From positions 2,790,001-2,854,000 of the forward strand of contig NZ_JPOO01000003.1 in NCBI RefSeq assembly GCF_000733925.1: 64,000 bases of DNA, given 5' to 3'. Of the stretch, positions 9,635-18,987 are shown one piece after another. Numbering within the stretch: the stretch's first letter is position 1; every line of letters starts with the position of its first letter. The notes beneath the pieces are model-generated. The model made no database searches, was not told the DNA's origin, and was given only the letters and a program-made list of their open reading frames with translations. The translations under genes were made by a program, and so were the position numbers. This stretch comes from Arenibacter algicola (lineage in GTDB: Bacteria > Bacteroidota > Bacteroidia > Flavobacteriales > Flavobacteriaceae).

Positions 9635-10111
9635 TTAGTCCAGTGCAGCTATACAGTCCATTTCAACCAAAGAATTTCCAGGAACGCCCCCGTAGGTGGC
9701 CACTGTGGTCCTTACTGGAGGATTTGGTCCAAAACGGCCCCTGAACACTTCGTTCATTCCCTTATAATCCGCCAAATCGGCCAAATACACATTCACTTTC
9801 AAAACCTTTTCCATGGAAGAACCATGCTTTTTGAGCTCCTTTTCCAACTCCTGCAAAACAATCTCCGTATGTGCCTTTATCTCATAAGGTTCCACGTGTG
9901 CCCCTTTGCCAGCTATATAAAGGGTGTTTCCATGTTTTACCCCTCCTGAAAACAATGGTATATCCTGATCCATGACGATGTCTCCCACTACTTCCTTTTT
10001 TGGTTTTGAACCTCCGTCCATTGCCCTGGCCGCAGCACCTATTCCGAACATAGCTGCCAAACCCATTCCTAATTTTTTGAAAGATGCTCTTCTTGTTGTT
10101 TTGTTTTCCAT
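9635..10111 (-). CDS. Tat-exported RidA/YjgF-family protein
   Basis: The protein has 158 residues, of which the first 33 are an apparent twin-arginine signal (TRRASFKKLG followed by a hydrophobic, Ala-rich stretch). The mature part of about 125 residues matches RidA: VKHGNTLYIAGKGAH near the start and a C-terminal NPPVRTTVATYGGVPGNSLVEMDCIA, which includes the substrate-binding Arg of active deaminases. RidA proteins hydrolyse reactive enamine/imine products made by PLP enzymes, and most are cytosolic. A PLP enzyme gene that also has a twin-arginine N-terminus lies directly upstream in the same orientation, so the pair probably works together outside the cytoplasm. Confidence 0.82.
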   Translation of the reverse strand: MENKTTRRASFKKLGMGLAAMFGIGAAARAMDGGSKPKKEVVGDIVMDQDIPLFSGGVKHGNTLYIAGKGAHVEPYEIKAHTEIVLQELEKELKKHGSSMEKVLKVNVYLADLADYKGMNEVFRGRFGPNPPVRTTVATYGGVPGNSLVEMDCIAALD

Positions 10112-10172
10112 GGTTTAAAAATTTATGATTTAATTGCTTATCGATTATTACTTATGTTTTCGTCTCCAATTT

Positions 10173-11804
10173 CTAAGTGGCCAAGGGAGGACCTCCCGGA
10201 ACGCTAATTTTTTTATGTTCCACTTTATAATCCAGCTGTTTGGCAGTAAACTTGGCAGTAAGGTATTCGCCCAAAAAAACAGTCCCACTAAAGACTCCGT
10301 TGGATACTTTTCCCGAAAACCAATAATGGATGGAGTTTCCTGGAACGTTAAAATGACTCTTAAGTTTCACCTCTTCTCCCTCTATCATTCCGGCCATTTC
10401 CTGCATGCCATAATCACTGGTATGAGTTCCCTTGATCCAATTCCCTTCCTGTTCCAAGAAAAATTTATGGGTACTCTTGGAGGTAAAAAACTCCATCTCC
10501 ACTTTCCAATGCCCTGTAATGTTAACACTTGCCTGGGCCATCTTGTCCGATCGAGGCTCACGCTCTGCCGATAATATATCATAAAGTCGGTTGGCCACCA
10601 ACTTGGCATTTCCCGGTCTCATTTGACTTGGGGTAATGGATATGGTTGTTGTCGCGTCCTCTGAAGATCTGCCTCCAATGGCTATCCTTGGTCTGTTGCG
10701 TGCCACATCCTCGGCAATTTCTTCCCCGGTAATATGAAGCTTGTCCGGATCCCATTTCAGGATGAGTCTAGGGGCCCTATTATCCAAACTCGTCGGCAAT
10801 TGTACTTCAGTGCTTATTCCCTCTATTTTGGTGAGTTTTGAAGAAATTTCCTCCAACCAGGACATCCAAGTGTCCCACTCCTTATCATGGTCCCTGGTGG
10901 TCCAGGCCTCTACGGCCGCCAACATTCCCAGCATTTCCTCCTTCCCTACCTTATTGTCCCTTCCCGGGCCATGGTGTGGGGAACTGGCCTGCCAGGCTGC
11001 CATCAATATATCCTTATCCCCCAATAAAAGGCCGGCACATTGTGGTCCGCATATTGCTTTGCCGCCGCTATAGGCCACTACGGTAGCGCCCCTTTCCAGA
11101 TGCACACAGGGAATACTCAAATTCTCCGCAGCCGCATCGGCCAAAATAGGGATGTTCTTTGATTTGGCAATCCCACTGATCACTTCTAGGGAAAGCGGCC
11201 TTCCCGTTTCATTATCTCTTCCGGTCATTATATAGATCATTGCCGTTCTGGAATTAATGGCCCGCTCCAATTCCTCGGGAGTTTCCACCATAATTACCTT
11301 GACCCCTATATTGCGAATGGCCTGGTCATAAACATTTCTGGAGCTACGCGGAATAATGACCTCATTTTTCTCAAAACCCTCCAAGTTGGGAATCCTGATC
11401 AACTTTTCCGGATTGCCCCCTGTTACACAGGCCGCGGTTACGTGTTTCATACCTGCGGCACATCCCGATGAGACCATTCCCCATGGCGCCTTGGTGAGTT
11501 CCGCCAAGCGGCGTCCTATGCCGAAGGCCAATTCATCGTACTGCACAAAATAGCCTGTAGCTGCCTCCATGGCCTTCAATACTTCAGGACGTTCCGTTGA
11601 ACCTCCCAAAATGGTAAAGGTACCGCGACAGTTGATGATGGTATCCACACCAATAGATTCAAAAATACTTTGCCCAGCGGAGTATGGTCCTCGCGCCAAA
11701 GGCCCCGTTGTGCCAAAGGTACTCCCGAACATGGTTTCACTGGCCATTAAACTCCCTGCAATGGGAACAACACCCAGCTGTTTAATTATTTCCCTACGAT
11801 TCAT
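10173..11804 (-). CDS. SelA/DgaE-like PLP-dependent enzyme with twin-arginine signal and C-terminal beta domain
   Basis: The protein has 543 residues. It starts with NRREIIKQLG and a hydrophobic stretch, a Tat-like signal. Residues about 45-400 are a fold type I PLP domain of the selenocysteine synthase (SelA) / D-glucosaminate-6-phosphate ammonia-lyase (DgaE) branch. K249 in YSGGKAICGPQ is the likely PLP lysine, and DAAAENL supplies the Asp that holds the pyridine nitrogen. About 130 further residues form a beta-rich domain absent from cytosolic members. An ammonia-lyase on a 2-amino-2-deoxy sugar acid would fit the adjacent RidA-like, RraA-like and deacetylase-type genes. Selenocysteine synthesis is excluded by export and context. 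Folding with PLP before Tat export is consistent with known Tat cargo. Confidence 0.8.
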   Translation of the reverse strand: MNRREIIKQLGVVPIAGSLMASETMFGSTFGTTGPLARGPYSAGQSIFESIGVDTIINCRGTFTILGGSTERPEVLKAMEAATGYFVQYDELAFGIGRRLAELTKAPWGMVSSGCAAGMKHVTAACVTGGNPEKLIRIPNLEGFEKNEVIIPRSSRNVYDQAIRNIGVKVIMVETPEELERAINSRTAMIYIMTGRDNETGRPLSLEVISGIAKSKNIPILADAAAENLSIPCVHLERGATVVAYSGGKAICGPQCAGLLLGDKDILMAAWQASSPHHGPGRDNKVGKEEMLGMLAAVEAWTTRDHDKEWDTWMSWLEEISSKLTKIEGISTEVQLPTSLDNRAPRLILKWDPDKLHITGEEIAEDVARNRPRIAIGGRSSEDATTTISITPSQMRPGNAKLVANRLYDILSAEREPRSDKMAQASVNITGHWKVEMEFFTSKSTHKFFLEQEGNWIKGTHTSDYGMQEMAGMIEGEEVKLKSHFNVPGNSIHYWFSGKVSNGVFSGTVFLGEYLTAKFTAKQLDYKVEHKKISVPGGPPLAT

Positions 11805-12046
11805 ACTTGTTTTTTTTGTTCCGTTTCAATTATAATTCTATCTCCCAAACCAGTACATTGTCCAATACTATATTACTTTAAGAGTGCCATTGGCCCACGG
11901 TTTTTGAATATAAGAAAATTTCTCCATCCCTAACACGGCCATTCCTTTAATTGTTGTTACTGTACTGTAAATTTTAGAACTAACTTGGTCCATACGGGAA
12001 AAGATCACAATAATCCTACCCCCCTAACCAAAATTCAAACAGTTTA

Positions 12047-13291
12047 TTAGTCCTTCCAATTTTTACCTGAAAGTCCGTTTAGATCGTAAACAACTTCCCC
12101 ATCCTTGATAGTAAGTTCGCATTCCAATTTTTGGTTGCCCATGATCTTTACCCCCTTGGTATCCATAAAACCAAACTGGCCCTGTCTAATACTTAAAACG
12201 GCCACATCGGCAATGGCGCCTACCTCCAAATGTCCAAGTTCCGGCCTATGTATATACTGTGCAGGATTCCAGGTAACACTTGCAATAACCTCGGGCAATG
12301 CCATATTCATATTTAAAAATTTGGACATGATATTTAGTATGTCCTTCATCCCTCCGTTCATACTCCCTATGTGCAAGTCCGTACTTATGGAATTTGGTTT
12401 AAAACCCTGATTCATTGCCGGCATGGCCTGTTCAAATGCAAAACTCCCTCCGCCGTGTCCCACATCGAAGATAATTCCCTTTTTCTGGGCCTCAAAAACA
12501 AAGGGCTCTACATTACCATTGTTATCTACCACTTTTCCCCTACTATTTAAAGAAGCATAAGCATGGGTAAAAATATCGCCTGGCCTTAATTTTTCCAGGA
12601 AAAGGGTTTTCAACGATAGGGCTGGTTTACTGCCTCCAAAATCCACCATTACCGGTACATTGGCAATAACGCCTGCTTCTACAGCTCTTTCCAAAGGATC
12701 CCATTCATAGCCTTCGTAATGTGCCAATTTAACCCCCACTAATTCTGGATTGCTTTTTACCGTTTTTGCCGTCAATTTGGGATCCATATCGTTAACATCC
12801 TGTTCCACGACACCTCCTTTCATTCCGGAACCAACAATATTCAAAAAGGCCAAAACCCTTGTTTTTGAATTGTTAATAGTCTGTTTTTTGAAAATATGAA
12901 AATTTCTCCATCCCGAACTTCCGGCGTCCACTATAGTGGTAACCCCGGTACGGAAGGTGAAATTATCCGGGGCTACACTGCTCATACCACCGCTGTACAT
13001 ACCATTTTCGTCCGTACCATAAAAGACATGGCCATGTATATCCAAAAGACCAGGGGTTACCAACATATTAATGGCGTCTATAACCGTTTTCGCCTTTTTT
13101 TCTGAAATGCTTCTGGCAATTTCAACTATTTTGCCATTCAAAATAGCGACGTCCATTTTTTTGTTGATTTCACTTTTGGTATCTATCAGTGTCCCATTCT
13201 TAATCAACAAATCATATTCTTGTCCAAGAACCGATTTTGAAAGGAATAGTATTGCTATAGATACAATATAGATTTTCAGATTGCTTTTCAC
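12047..13291 (-). CDS. Exported amidohydrolase/deacetylase-family metallohydrolase
   Basis: The protein has 414 residues with a Sec signal peptide ending near SVLGQ. It has the amidohydrolase fold: an N-terminal beta sandwich (LLIKNGTLIDTKSEINKK), the metal-binding LDIHGHVFYG (HxH), VGVKLAHYEGYE whose lysine is the candidate carboxylated metal bridge, VMVDFGG, FTHAY, and DLHIGSMNG with a late catalytic Asp/His region. It resembles the dihydroorotase-like deacetylases found beside DgaE-like PLP enzymes. A deacetylase acting on an N-acyl amino sugar acid is the best inference; D-aminoacylase or a dihydropyrimidinase activity remain possible. It is transcribed in the same direction as the PLP-enzyme gene, 242 bp upstream. 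Confidence 0.82.
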   Translation of the reverse strand: MKSNLKIYIVSIAILFLSKSVLGQEYDLLIKNGTLIDTKSEINKKMDVAILNGKIVEIARSISEKKAKTVIDAINMLVTPGLLDIHGHVFYGTDENGMYSGGMSSVAPDNFTFRTGVTTIVDAGSSGWRNFHIFKKQTINNSKTRVLAFLNIVGSGMKGGVVEQDVNDMDPKLTAKTVKSNPELVGVKLAHYEGYEWDPLERAVEAGVIANVPVMVDFGGSKPALSLKTLFLEKLRPGDIFTHAYASLNSRGKVVDNNGNVEPFVFEAQKKGIIFDVGHGGGSFAFEQAMPAMNQGFKPNSISTDLHIGSMNGGMKDILNIMSKFLNMNMALPEVIASVTWNPAQYIHRPELGHLEVGAIADVAVLSIRQGQFGFMDTKGVKIMGNQKLECELTIKDGEVVYDLNGLSGKNWKD

Positions 13292-13351
13292 ACGTTTAAA
13301 TTTTTTAATGTTGGTTTTATAGTAATTGTTATTATTATGGGATTTATAAAA

Positions 13352-14326
13352 TCATTTGCTCTTGTCCATCATAATAAATTCCCTCCCCGGATGTTCCGTT
13401 TCAAAGGCTTCAAAATTGCCGTTGTCCTGAAGGGTTACAAAGGCCATAGTGCCGTCCTTTCCTCCAAAGGCAATATTGGAAGGGGTTTTACCCTTTAACT
13501 GGACTTCCTGTAGAATTTTGCCTTCGGGAGATACCTTCACCACAGTTCCTTTGCCATGCCGAGTGATGTACAGATTGCCCTTCACATCAGTGCGCATGCC
13601 ATCCATTCCGAAATCTTCAAATTTGATAAGAAGACGTTTATTGCTTATATACCCAGTAGGAGAAAGGTCGTATGCCCAAACATTGCGCTGTACCGATTCG
13701 TTTACATATAGAGTCCTATTATCCGGACTAACCTCAATTCCGTTGGTGGTACCCATATCCCCTTCCAATAGGGTTATTTTTCCCTCGGTATCGATTCTCC
13801 AGATCTGCCCTTTGGAATTCTTCCAGTCAGGATCACTGGCAAAAAGAATATCGTTGTCCATTATTGCAATATCATTGGGCTGGTTCATATCCCCGTTATG
13901 GGCAAAAACGCTGATCTCTTTGGTGTCCATATCCACTTTTAAAATGTTATGCTTTGTATAATCTGCTATGAACATTTCACCTTTGCTGTTAAAACGGATC
14001 CCATTGCCTATGCTGCCTTCTGGCAAATTCACAAATAAGGAGGCCATTCCTTGAGGAACTACCTGTCCTATGGTTCCTGGTATTTCAAAATTAACGGCGT
14101 ATAAAATTCCATTGGCGTCTACCGCAGGACCTTCGATACCCGATGGGAAACCGGAAGGTTTGGTAAATTGGGAACTATGGTACAAGGACGAATTTGCCTC
14201 TTGGACAATTTCACCAGGTATCATTGGCGTATCCTTTGGCTGTTTGTCCTTACATCCGGTGACCATTAGCAGTAGACATATCACGGATAGATTGAATTTT
14301 ATAAATGGACTTAGTTGGTATTTCAT
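13352..14326 (-). CDS. SMP-30/gluconolactonase-like beta-propeller lipoprotein
   Basis: The protein has 324 residues. A lipobox (LMVTGC) marks it as a lipoprotein. The mature part is a six-bladed propeller of the SMP-30/gluconolaconase/LRE group: GPAVDANGILYAVNFE, PNDIAIMDNDILFASD, GTTNGIEVSPDNRTLYVNES, FGMDGMRTDVKGNLYI. The Glu, Asn and Asp residues at the starts of these blades are the metal ligands in lactonases. Such enzymes open sugar lactones to aldonates. The neighbouring gene encodes a sorbosone-dehydrogenase-like protein that would make a lactone, so oxidation and lactone hydrolysis may be coupled in the periplasm. Confidence 0.83.
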   Translation of the reverse strand: MKYQLSPFIKFNLSVICLLLMVTGCKDKQPKDTPMIPGEIVQEANSSLYHSSQFTKPSGFPSGIEGPAVDANGILYAVNFEIPGTIGQVVPQGMASLFVNLPEGSIGNGIRFNSKGEMFIADYTKHNILKVDMDTKEISVFAHNGDMNQPNDIAIMDNDILFASDPDWKNSKGQIWRIDTEGKITLLEGDMGTTNGIEVSPDNRTLYVNESVQRNVWAYDLSPTGYISNKRLLIKFEDFGMDGMRTDVKGNLYITRHGKGTVVKVSPEGKILQEVQLKGKTPSNIAFGGKDGTMAFVTLQDNGNFEAFETEHPGREFIMMDKSK

Positions 14327-14416
14327 GCGGTTTTTGTTTAAAATCTCTTCTAATATCTAAAATACGGTTTATTCATTTTGACCGCATATAGAAGTTGGTA
14401 TTTCTTTTATGGTGTC

Positions 14417-16195
14417 TCAAGAGCCATTGGGAACGGTCTCTCTAACATTCGCAACTTCCTCGGGTTCAATAGGTGAGGCATTGTTGCCAAAATTCTGTCT
14501 TATAAAAGTCAAAATCGCAGAAATTTCTTCGTCCTTCAACATATGCAATTTGGGCATGGCATTGTTATAGGACTTCCCTTTCACCATTATCTCTCCCCTA
14601 AGCCCTTGAAGGATAACATTGATCAATTTCGTTTTATCCCCTAGGACCCATTCCGAATTGTCCAAAGGTGGAAAACGCTCATTGCCCTTCCCGTCCCTTT
14701 GGTGGCAGACCGAACAAAAAATATTGTACAGTTGGCCGCCTTTGGACAATTTATCCTCCTCTACTTCCCCAAAATATCCATCGGGAACGAGTATATCCTC
14801 TTTTTCATCAGGTGTCTTTATATTAGTAGCGGTCCTTTTTCTTTTATCCATGGCAGCAAGCTGGGAACTCCCAAAATCCGCTTTGTTCCCCTTGTACATA
14901 ATTCTCCATATTTTTCCCATTTTGGAATCGGAAACATACAATGATCCGTCTGGCCCAACGGCCAATCCCATAGGCCTATATTTGGCTTCACTAGTGTTCG
15001 CCACGGTATCCCTGCCCGCAAAACCGTCAGCAAATACCTCCCATGGCCCCGTAGGAATACCATTTTGCATGGGTACAAAGCCTACAAAATAACCGGATTG
15101 TGGATAAGGGGAACTACTGGTAGACCCATGAAAGGCTATAAATGCCCCGTTCCTGTATCGATCCGGAAATTGGTCGCCTTCATAAAACAGGAGGTCATTG
15201 GGGGCAAAATGACCCGGAAAACCCACTACAGGCTCTGTAAGTTTACTTATGTCGCCCTGCTTTTCCCCATCGCCCCCATACTCTGGATTAAGATAATAGC
15301 CTTTCTTGATCTGATCATAATAATGGTAGGGCCAACCGGCATCGTCCCCTTCCCTAAGTCTTAGGAAGACCTCTGAGGGCAAGACCGCACCTTCCCAGGC
15401 AGTAAATTCCCTTGGCCAGGTATTGTGGAGGTAATCGCGACCATGAACCACGGCATACAGGTTGTTATCCTGCTTGTTCCAACTTAATCCTACCACACTT
15501 CTAAGTCCGGTGGCAAATTTTGTTCCGTCCTGTTGGAACTGCCCCTTTTTGTTGGCATCAAATTTCCATATGCCCGCCCTGTGTTCCAATAACGGACATG
15601 GAAAAATACCAGGGGACATAGGCGACCTATCATCCACCTGGCAAGCATCCGAAGGCGCACCAAAAACAGTGTACATATTTCCCTGATTATCAAAGGCCAA
15701 AGGCTTGGTAGCATGTTGTCCGGGACGTTCAGTTTCGGACAATATCAACTCCAACTCCGTATCCGGCACCAAATCTTTGGTAAGTTTTTGACGAAAAATA
15801 CGCGTAACCGAACTAAAATATAGATATCCATTGTGAATTTTCATTTCAGTTCCATAACTGCTCCTGTCCAGATAATCATCGAAAGTTTTGACAATATCCG
15901 CTTTCCCATCATTGTCGGTATCCCTAAGCGCAGCATTGCCCCCAAGGGAATCCGGAAACCTCAGCTTCACATAGATATCTCCATTGGTGTTTACCGTTAG
16001 GTGCCTTGCCCTTCCCTTTAGACTGTCTATCACCACTACCGCCTCAAAATCTCCGGGCAAATAAAGTCCGCCATTGTCCTTATCCGCTGCAGGAAGGTCA
16101 TTATTGAACTTACATTTTACATTAAGTAACATACCGATTACTATGATTGATAGGAAGAAAATTAACTTCTTAAAAAATGTTCCTCTCATGATCAT
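14417..16195 (-). CDS. Sorbosone/glucose dehydrogenase-like propeller fused to cytochrome c
   Basis: The protein has 592 residues with an N-terminal membrane or signal segment (a cysteine at KCKF may be a weak lipidation site). Residues about 45-440 form a PQQ-type sugar dehydrogenase propeller (PLAFDNQGNMYTVFGAPSDACQ, PRGFSWNKQDNNLY-like blades, GPDGSLYVSDSKMGKIWR). CSVCHQRDGKG at about residue 495 is a haem c site with a C-terminal methionine region (NAMPKLHML) for the sixth ligand. The predicted reaction is oxidation of an aldose to its lactone with electrons passed through the haem to the respiratory chain. The start could also be the second ATG, two codons in. The DUF5009 gene lies 7 bp upstream, so the two form an operon. 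Confidence 0.84.
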   Translation of the reverse strand: MIMRGTFFKKLIFFLSIIVIGMLLNVKCKFNNDLPAADKDNGGLYLPGDFEAVVVIDSLKGRARHLTVNTNGDIYVKLRFPDSLGGNAALRDTDNDGKADIVKTFDDYLDRSSYGTEMKIHNGYLYFSSVTRIFRQKLTKDLVPDTELELILSETERPGQHATKPLAFDNQGNMYTVFGAPSDACQVDDRSPMSPGIFPCPLLEHRAGIWKFDANKKGQFQQDGTKFATGLRSVVGLSWNKQDNNLYAVVHGRDYLHNTWPREFTAWEGAVLPSEVFLRLREGDDAGWPYHYYDQIKKGYYLNPEYGGDGEKQGDISKLTEPVVGFPGHFAPNDLLFYEGDQFPDRYRNGAFIAFHGSTSSSPYPQSGYFVGFVPMQNGIPTGPWEVFADGFAGRDTVANTSEAKYRPMGLAVGPDGSLYVSDSKMGKIWRIMYKGNKADFGSSQLAAMDKRKRTATNIKTPDEKEDILVPDGYFGEVEEDKLSKGGQLYNIFCSVCHQRDGKGNERFPPLDNSEWVLGDKTKLINVILQGLRGEIMVKGKSYNNAMPKLHMLKDEEISAILTFIRQNFGNNASPIEPEEVANVRETVPNGS

Positions 16196-16202
16196 CCGTA
16201 TT

Positions 16203-17375
16203 TTAAAGTTTTAGTTTAATTCCTTTTTTTACCAACCATCCGGTAAGTAAAACCACTATATAGGCAAAAACCAGGGAGCCCAAAAGCCCCATAACTCCCG
16301 TATTAAAGAAATGTGGCAATCTGAACGTACTTAGATTTCTTATAGGGTAGATAAAGTATGGCAACATATAACAGGTTAATGTTGCCGTTCCCGCCGGGGC
16401 TATGAATTTTGCCCAGTGGATAATCCCCTTTTGATCCGCGAGGTAATGGAAAATTACAAAAACCAGAAAGCCCAGTCCGGAACAGATGGCCAACCATGAT
16501 GGAGTAGCTCCCAATTTGGAGATGCCCCATAAAGGACGGGTAACTATGGCAAATGCCAGGCTTGTTATCCCCAAAAGACCCAATATAACATACCCTTTTT
16601 TTAAACTTGCCCCGGACCATTTAATAAGCACCAAGGAGGCGATCATTCCGGAGGCGGTAAATGCAGGAATCGTTCCCTGCACGATAGTTGAAAAATATCT
16701 GAATATCCCTTGCAGTTCAAAGGCGGCATCGGTTTGGTTCCAAACGGACAGCACATAAAATAACAGCCAAAAGGACACTATCACGGTCCCATTGCCCCGT
16801 GAAAGGAGAAAGATAAACGCATTTACCAGATAGGCCCACCCAATAAGCCCTAGTATGCCCCACCACTGGGGTCGCATCCAGTACTCCCCTGAGCCACCCC
16901 CTTCATAAATCATCGCGAGAAAAAGTAAAACAAGAAAACCCAAAATCTGCAAAGGAAATTGCCATTTTCTGGAGACAGGACTCTTTTTCCAATCGGTCCA
17001 GATAAGAAATATAGCAAGGGCCATTAAGATGCCCCAAAAATATTTTCCAATTGGAATCCCCAAATTGTAGGCAGTATCGTAATTGACCATAAATAGACCG
17101 ATCAATAAGAGCGAAAAAGACCGTATTATGATATGCTTACCAATTTCCACGAAGCTATGGCCCTTGTCAAATCGACTTTTTATGGCAAAAGGAATACTTA
17201 AGCCTACGATGAACAGGAATAAGGGAAATATGATATCCGAAAAGCCTAAATAATCTTCATTGACCTTGGCATGCAGCAACCATTTGGGAACGTTGTTCAA
17301 TGTCCAAAAATCATTGACCCAAATCATGAAAAACATGGTCAGTGCCCTTAAAATATCAATGGAATACAATCTCAT
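16203..17375 (-). CDS. DUF5009 / heparan-alpha-glucosaminide N-acetyltransferase-like membrane protein
   Basis: The 390-residue protein has about ten hydrophobic segments. The N-terminus RLYSIDILRALTMFFMIWVND followed by FPLFLFIVGLSIPFA is the signature of the YeiB/HGSNAT/DUF5009 acyltransferase family. The human member moves an acetyl group from cytosolic acetyl-CoA to lysosomal glucosamine ends. A bacterial version could acetylate an amino sugar in the periplasm, which fits a cluster for amino-sugar degradation. It is the first gene of the minus-strand run, next to the divergent promoter region. Confidence 0.82.
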   Translation of the reverse strand: MRLYSIDILRALTMFFMIWVNDFWTLNNVPKWLLHAKVNEDYLGFSDIIFPLFLFIVGLSIPFAIKSRFDKGHSFVEIGKHIIIRSFSLLLIGLFMVNYDTAYNLGIPIGKYFWGILMALAIFLIWTDWKKSPVSRKWQFPLQILGFLVLLFLAMIYEGGGSGEYWMRPQWWGILGLIGWAYLVNAFIFLLSRGNGTVIVSFWLLFYVLSVWNQTDAAFELQGIFRYFSTIVQGTIPAFTASGMIASLVLIKWSGASLKKGYVILGLLGITSLAFAIVTRPLWGISKLGATPSWLAICSGLGFLVFVIFHYLADQKGIIHWAKFIAPAGTATLTCYMLPYFIYPIRNLSTFRLPHFFNTGVMGLLGSLVFAYIVVLLTGWLVKKGIKLKL

Positions 17376-17753
17376 GTTTCGTATTAATTTTATGGCTTAT
17401 AGGTATTCCTTCTCCAATTATAAGATTGGATATTGCTGGCAAATACCCATACGTCCCCGATTTTAACCTACTATCCTCTCCCAATAATCTTATATTATAT
17501 AAATATTTGTTATTCAGACAGATAAATCTAATAGATTATAGGTTATCCGAAGTTATTATTTTTATTAATGCGCATTCCGCTTTTTATCCCAACAGCGTCC
17601 TTTTCATAATCAACTACCTACTGCAATGGATATTAGTATTTATTACATTGAAAATTAGGTAATTGATCATAGAAACTGTTTAAATTTTGTTTTTGGAATA
17701 TTTTGCTGGAACTACATATATCCCTATTTTACAATCTAATTTCAGGGAATCCA
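17376..17753. other. 378-bp divergent intergenic region
   Basis: The region separates the minus-strand catabolic run from the plus-strand LytS gene, so promoters for both must lie here. It is AT-rich. I see no exact TAnnTTTG flavobacterial -7 element; TAAATTTTG near 17680 is one base off in spacing. No repeat or RNA gene is visible. Confidence 0.5.
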
Positions 17754-18815
17754 ATGCAAATTAAAAAGCTGCTCCAAGAAAAGGGGGAACATGCCAGGCC
17801 TACAATACCTAGAAGGTACCATATTATTTTTTGGATAATATATTTTACCTTCAACTCCATTCGCTGGGGAAGCTATTTTGGTGATTATTGGCATTCTTTC
17901 AAATCCAATCTGGTAGAGTTTCCGCTACATATTGCTATCGTCTATTTTAATATCTATTATTTGGTTCCCAAATTCATCATAGGCAAGAGGTATAAAACCT
18001 ACCTAGCCCTTTTTTCCGTTGTACTTGGGCTACATTATTTTGTTCGAATAGGCCTTTTTCATTGGCTCGTTCCCAGTAACACCGCTACAGATGTGCAGGC
18101 TGCCCACGGCTTGTTCAGTTTTAACCATATCGTTACGGTTACCCTGGGCGAGATCTATGTAATCGGGCTGGTCTCCGCCATTAAATTCACTATAGATTAT
18201 GTTATTGAACTGAACAAGAACAACCTTCTTTTGGAGCTACAGTCCGAAACCGAAATGAAATATCTCAAAGCCCAGATCCAACCCCATTTCTTCTTCAATA
18301 CATTGAACAATCTATATGCCCTTACCCTTAAGAGATCAAAAAAAGCGGCCGAGGTGGTTTTAAAATTGTCCGAAATCATGGAATACATGATATATGATCT
18401 GAACAAAAAAAAAATATCCCTTCGCAAAGAAATCAACTATGTAGAAAATTATATTGAATTGGAAAGGATAAGAAAAAAAGATCTGGTAGCCTCCAATATT
18501 GAAATTATAGGACAGGTAGATGATATAATGCTTCCGCCATTTCTTTTTCTTCCCTTTGTTGAAAATTGCTTCAAACACGGACAATTGGGCAATGGAAAGC
18601 TATTTATGGAAATGAAATTTATACGAAATGAGCGGCATTTGGAATTTCACCTTAAAAATGATTTTGAAAAAAACAATAATACGCGCGACAATTCCGGAAT
18701 TGGACTTATAAACATAAAAAGGAGATTGGAATTAATATATGGAAACCAGTTTGAACTGGAGAACTATTCTTCAGGTTGTCATTATATAGTGGTCCTAAAA
18801 ATCCCAATAAAATGA
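17754..18815 (+). CDS. LytS-type membrane sensor histidine kinase
   Basis: The protein has about 353 residues from the ATG at 17754. A longer frame opens at a TTG 51 bp upstream, but the ATG is more likely. Four hydrophobic segments precede the HisKA-like (PF06580 type) block QIQPHFFFNTLNNLYAL with the phospho-accepting H178. A GHKL ATPase follows (FLFLPFVENCFKHG N-box, SGIGLINIKRRL G-box). Kinases of this family phosphorylate LytTR regulators, and such a regulator gene follows 172 bp downstream. The pair may control the adjacent catabolic cluster, but that is inferred from position only. Confidence 0.88.
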   Translation: MQIKKLLQEKGEHARPTIPRRYHIIFWIIYFTFNSIRWGSYFGDYWHSFKSNLVEFPLHIAIVYFNIYYLVPKFIIGKRYKTYLALFSVVLGLHYFVRIGLFHWLVPSNTATDVQAAHGLFSFNHIVTVTLGEIYVIGLVSAIKFTIDYVIELNKNNLLLELQSETEMKYLKAQIQPHFFFNTLNNLYALTLKRSKKAAEVVLKLSEIMEYMIYDLNKKKISLRKEINYVENYIELERIRKKDLVASNIEIIGQVDDIMLPPFLFLPFVENCFKHGQLGNGKLFMEMKFIRNERHLEFHLKNDFEKNNNTRDNSGIGLINIKRRLELIYGNQFELENYSSGCHYIVVLKIPIK

Positions 18816-18950
18816 AACAGACATATTTAAAATAATCTTAAAACGCACAGAGGAATGATTATTTTTAAACATCAAACCTGTCCATACCGGCACAGGCGTA
18901 GGTTACACCCGCCAGAATGACTTTGTCGGGCTGGTATGACATTTGAAAAA

Positions 18951-18971
18951 CCTGTCTGCCGAACAGGCAGG
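18951..18971. repeat. Short imperfect inverted repeat in the leader of the LytTR gene
   Basis: CCTGTCTG and CAGGCAGG (7 of 8 pairs) flank a 5-base loop in the 172-bp gap between the sensor and regulator genes. It may be a small REP-like hairpin or a stability element. The surrounding block of higher GC looks unlike the flanking coding sequence. Confidence 0.45.
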
Positions 18972-18987
18972 CAATAAACATAAACAC

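Noticed and set aside
10173..11804. Selenocysteine synthase SelA
   Set aside because: It has an export signal, an extra beta domain and a catabolic setting; no selenium genes are near.
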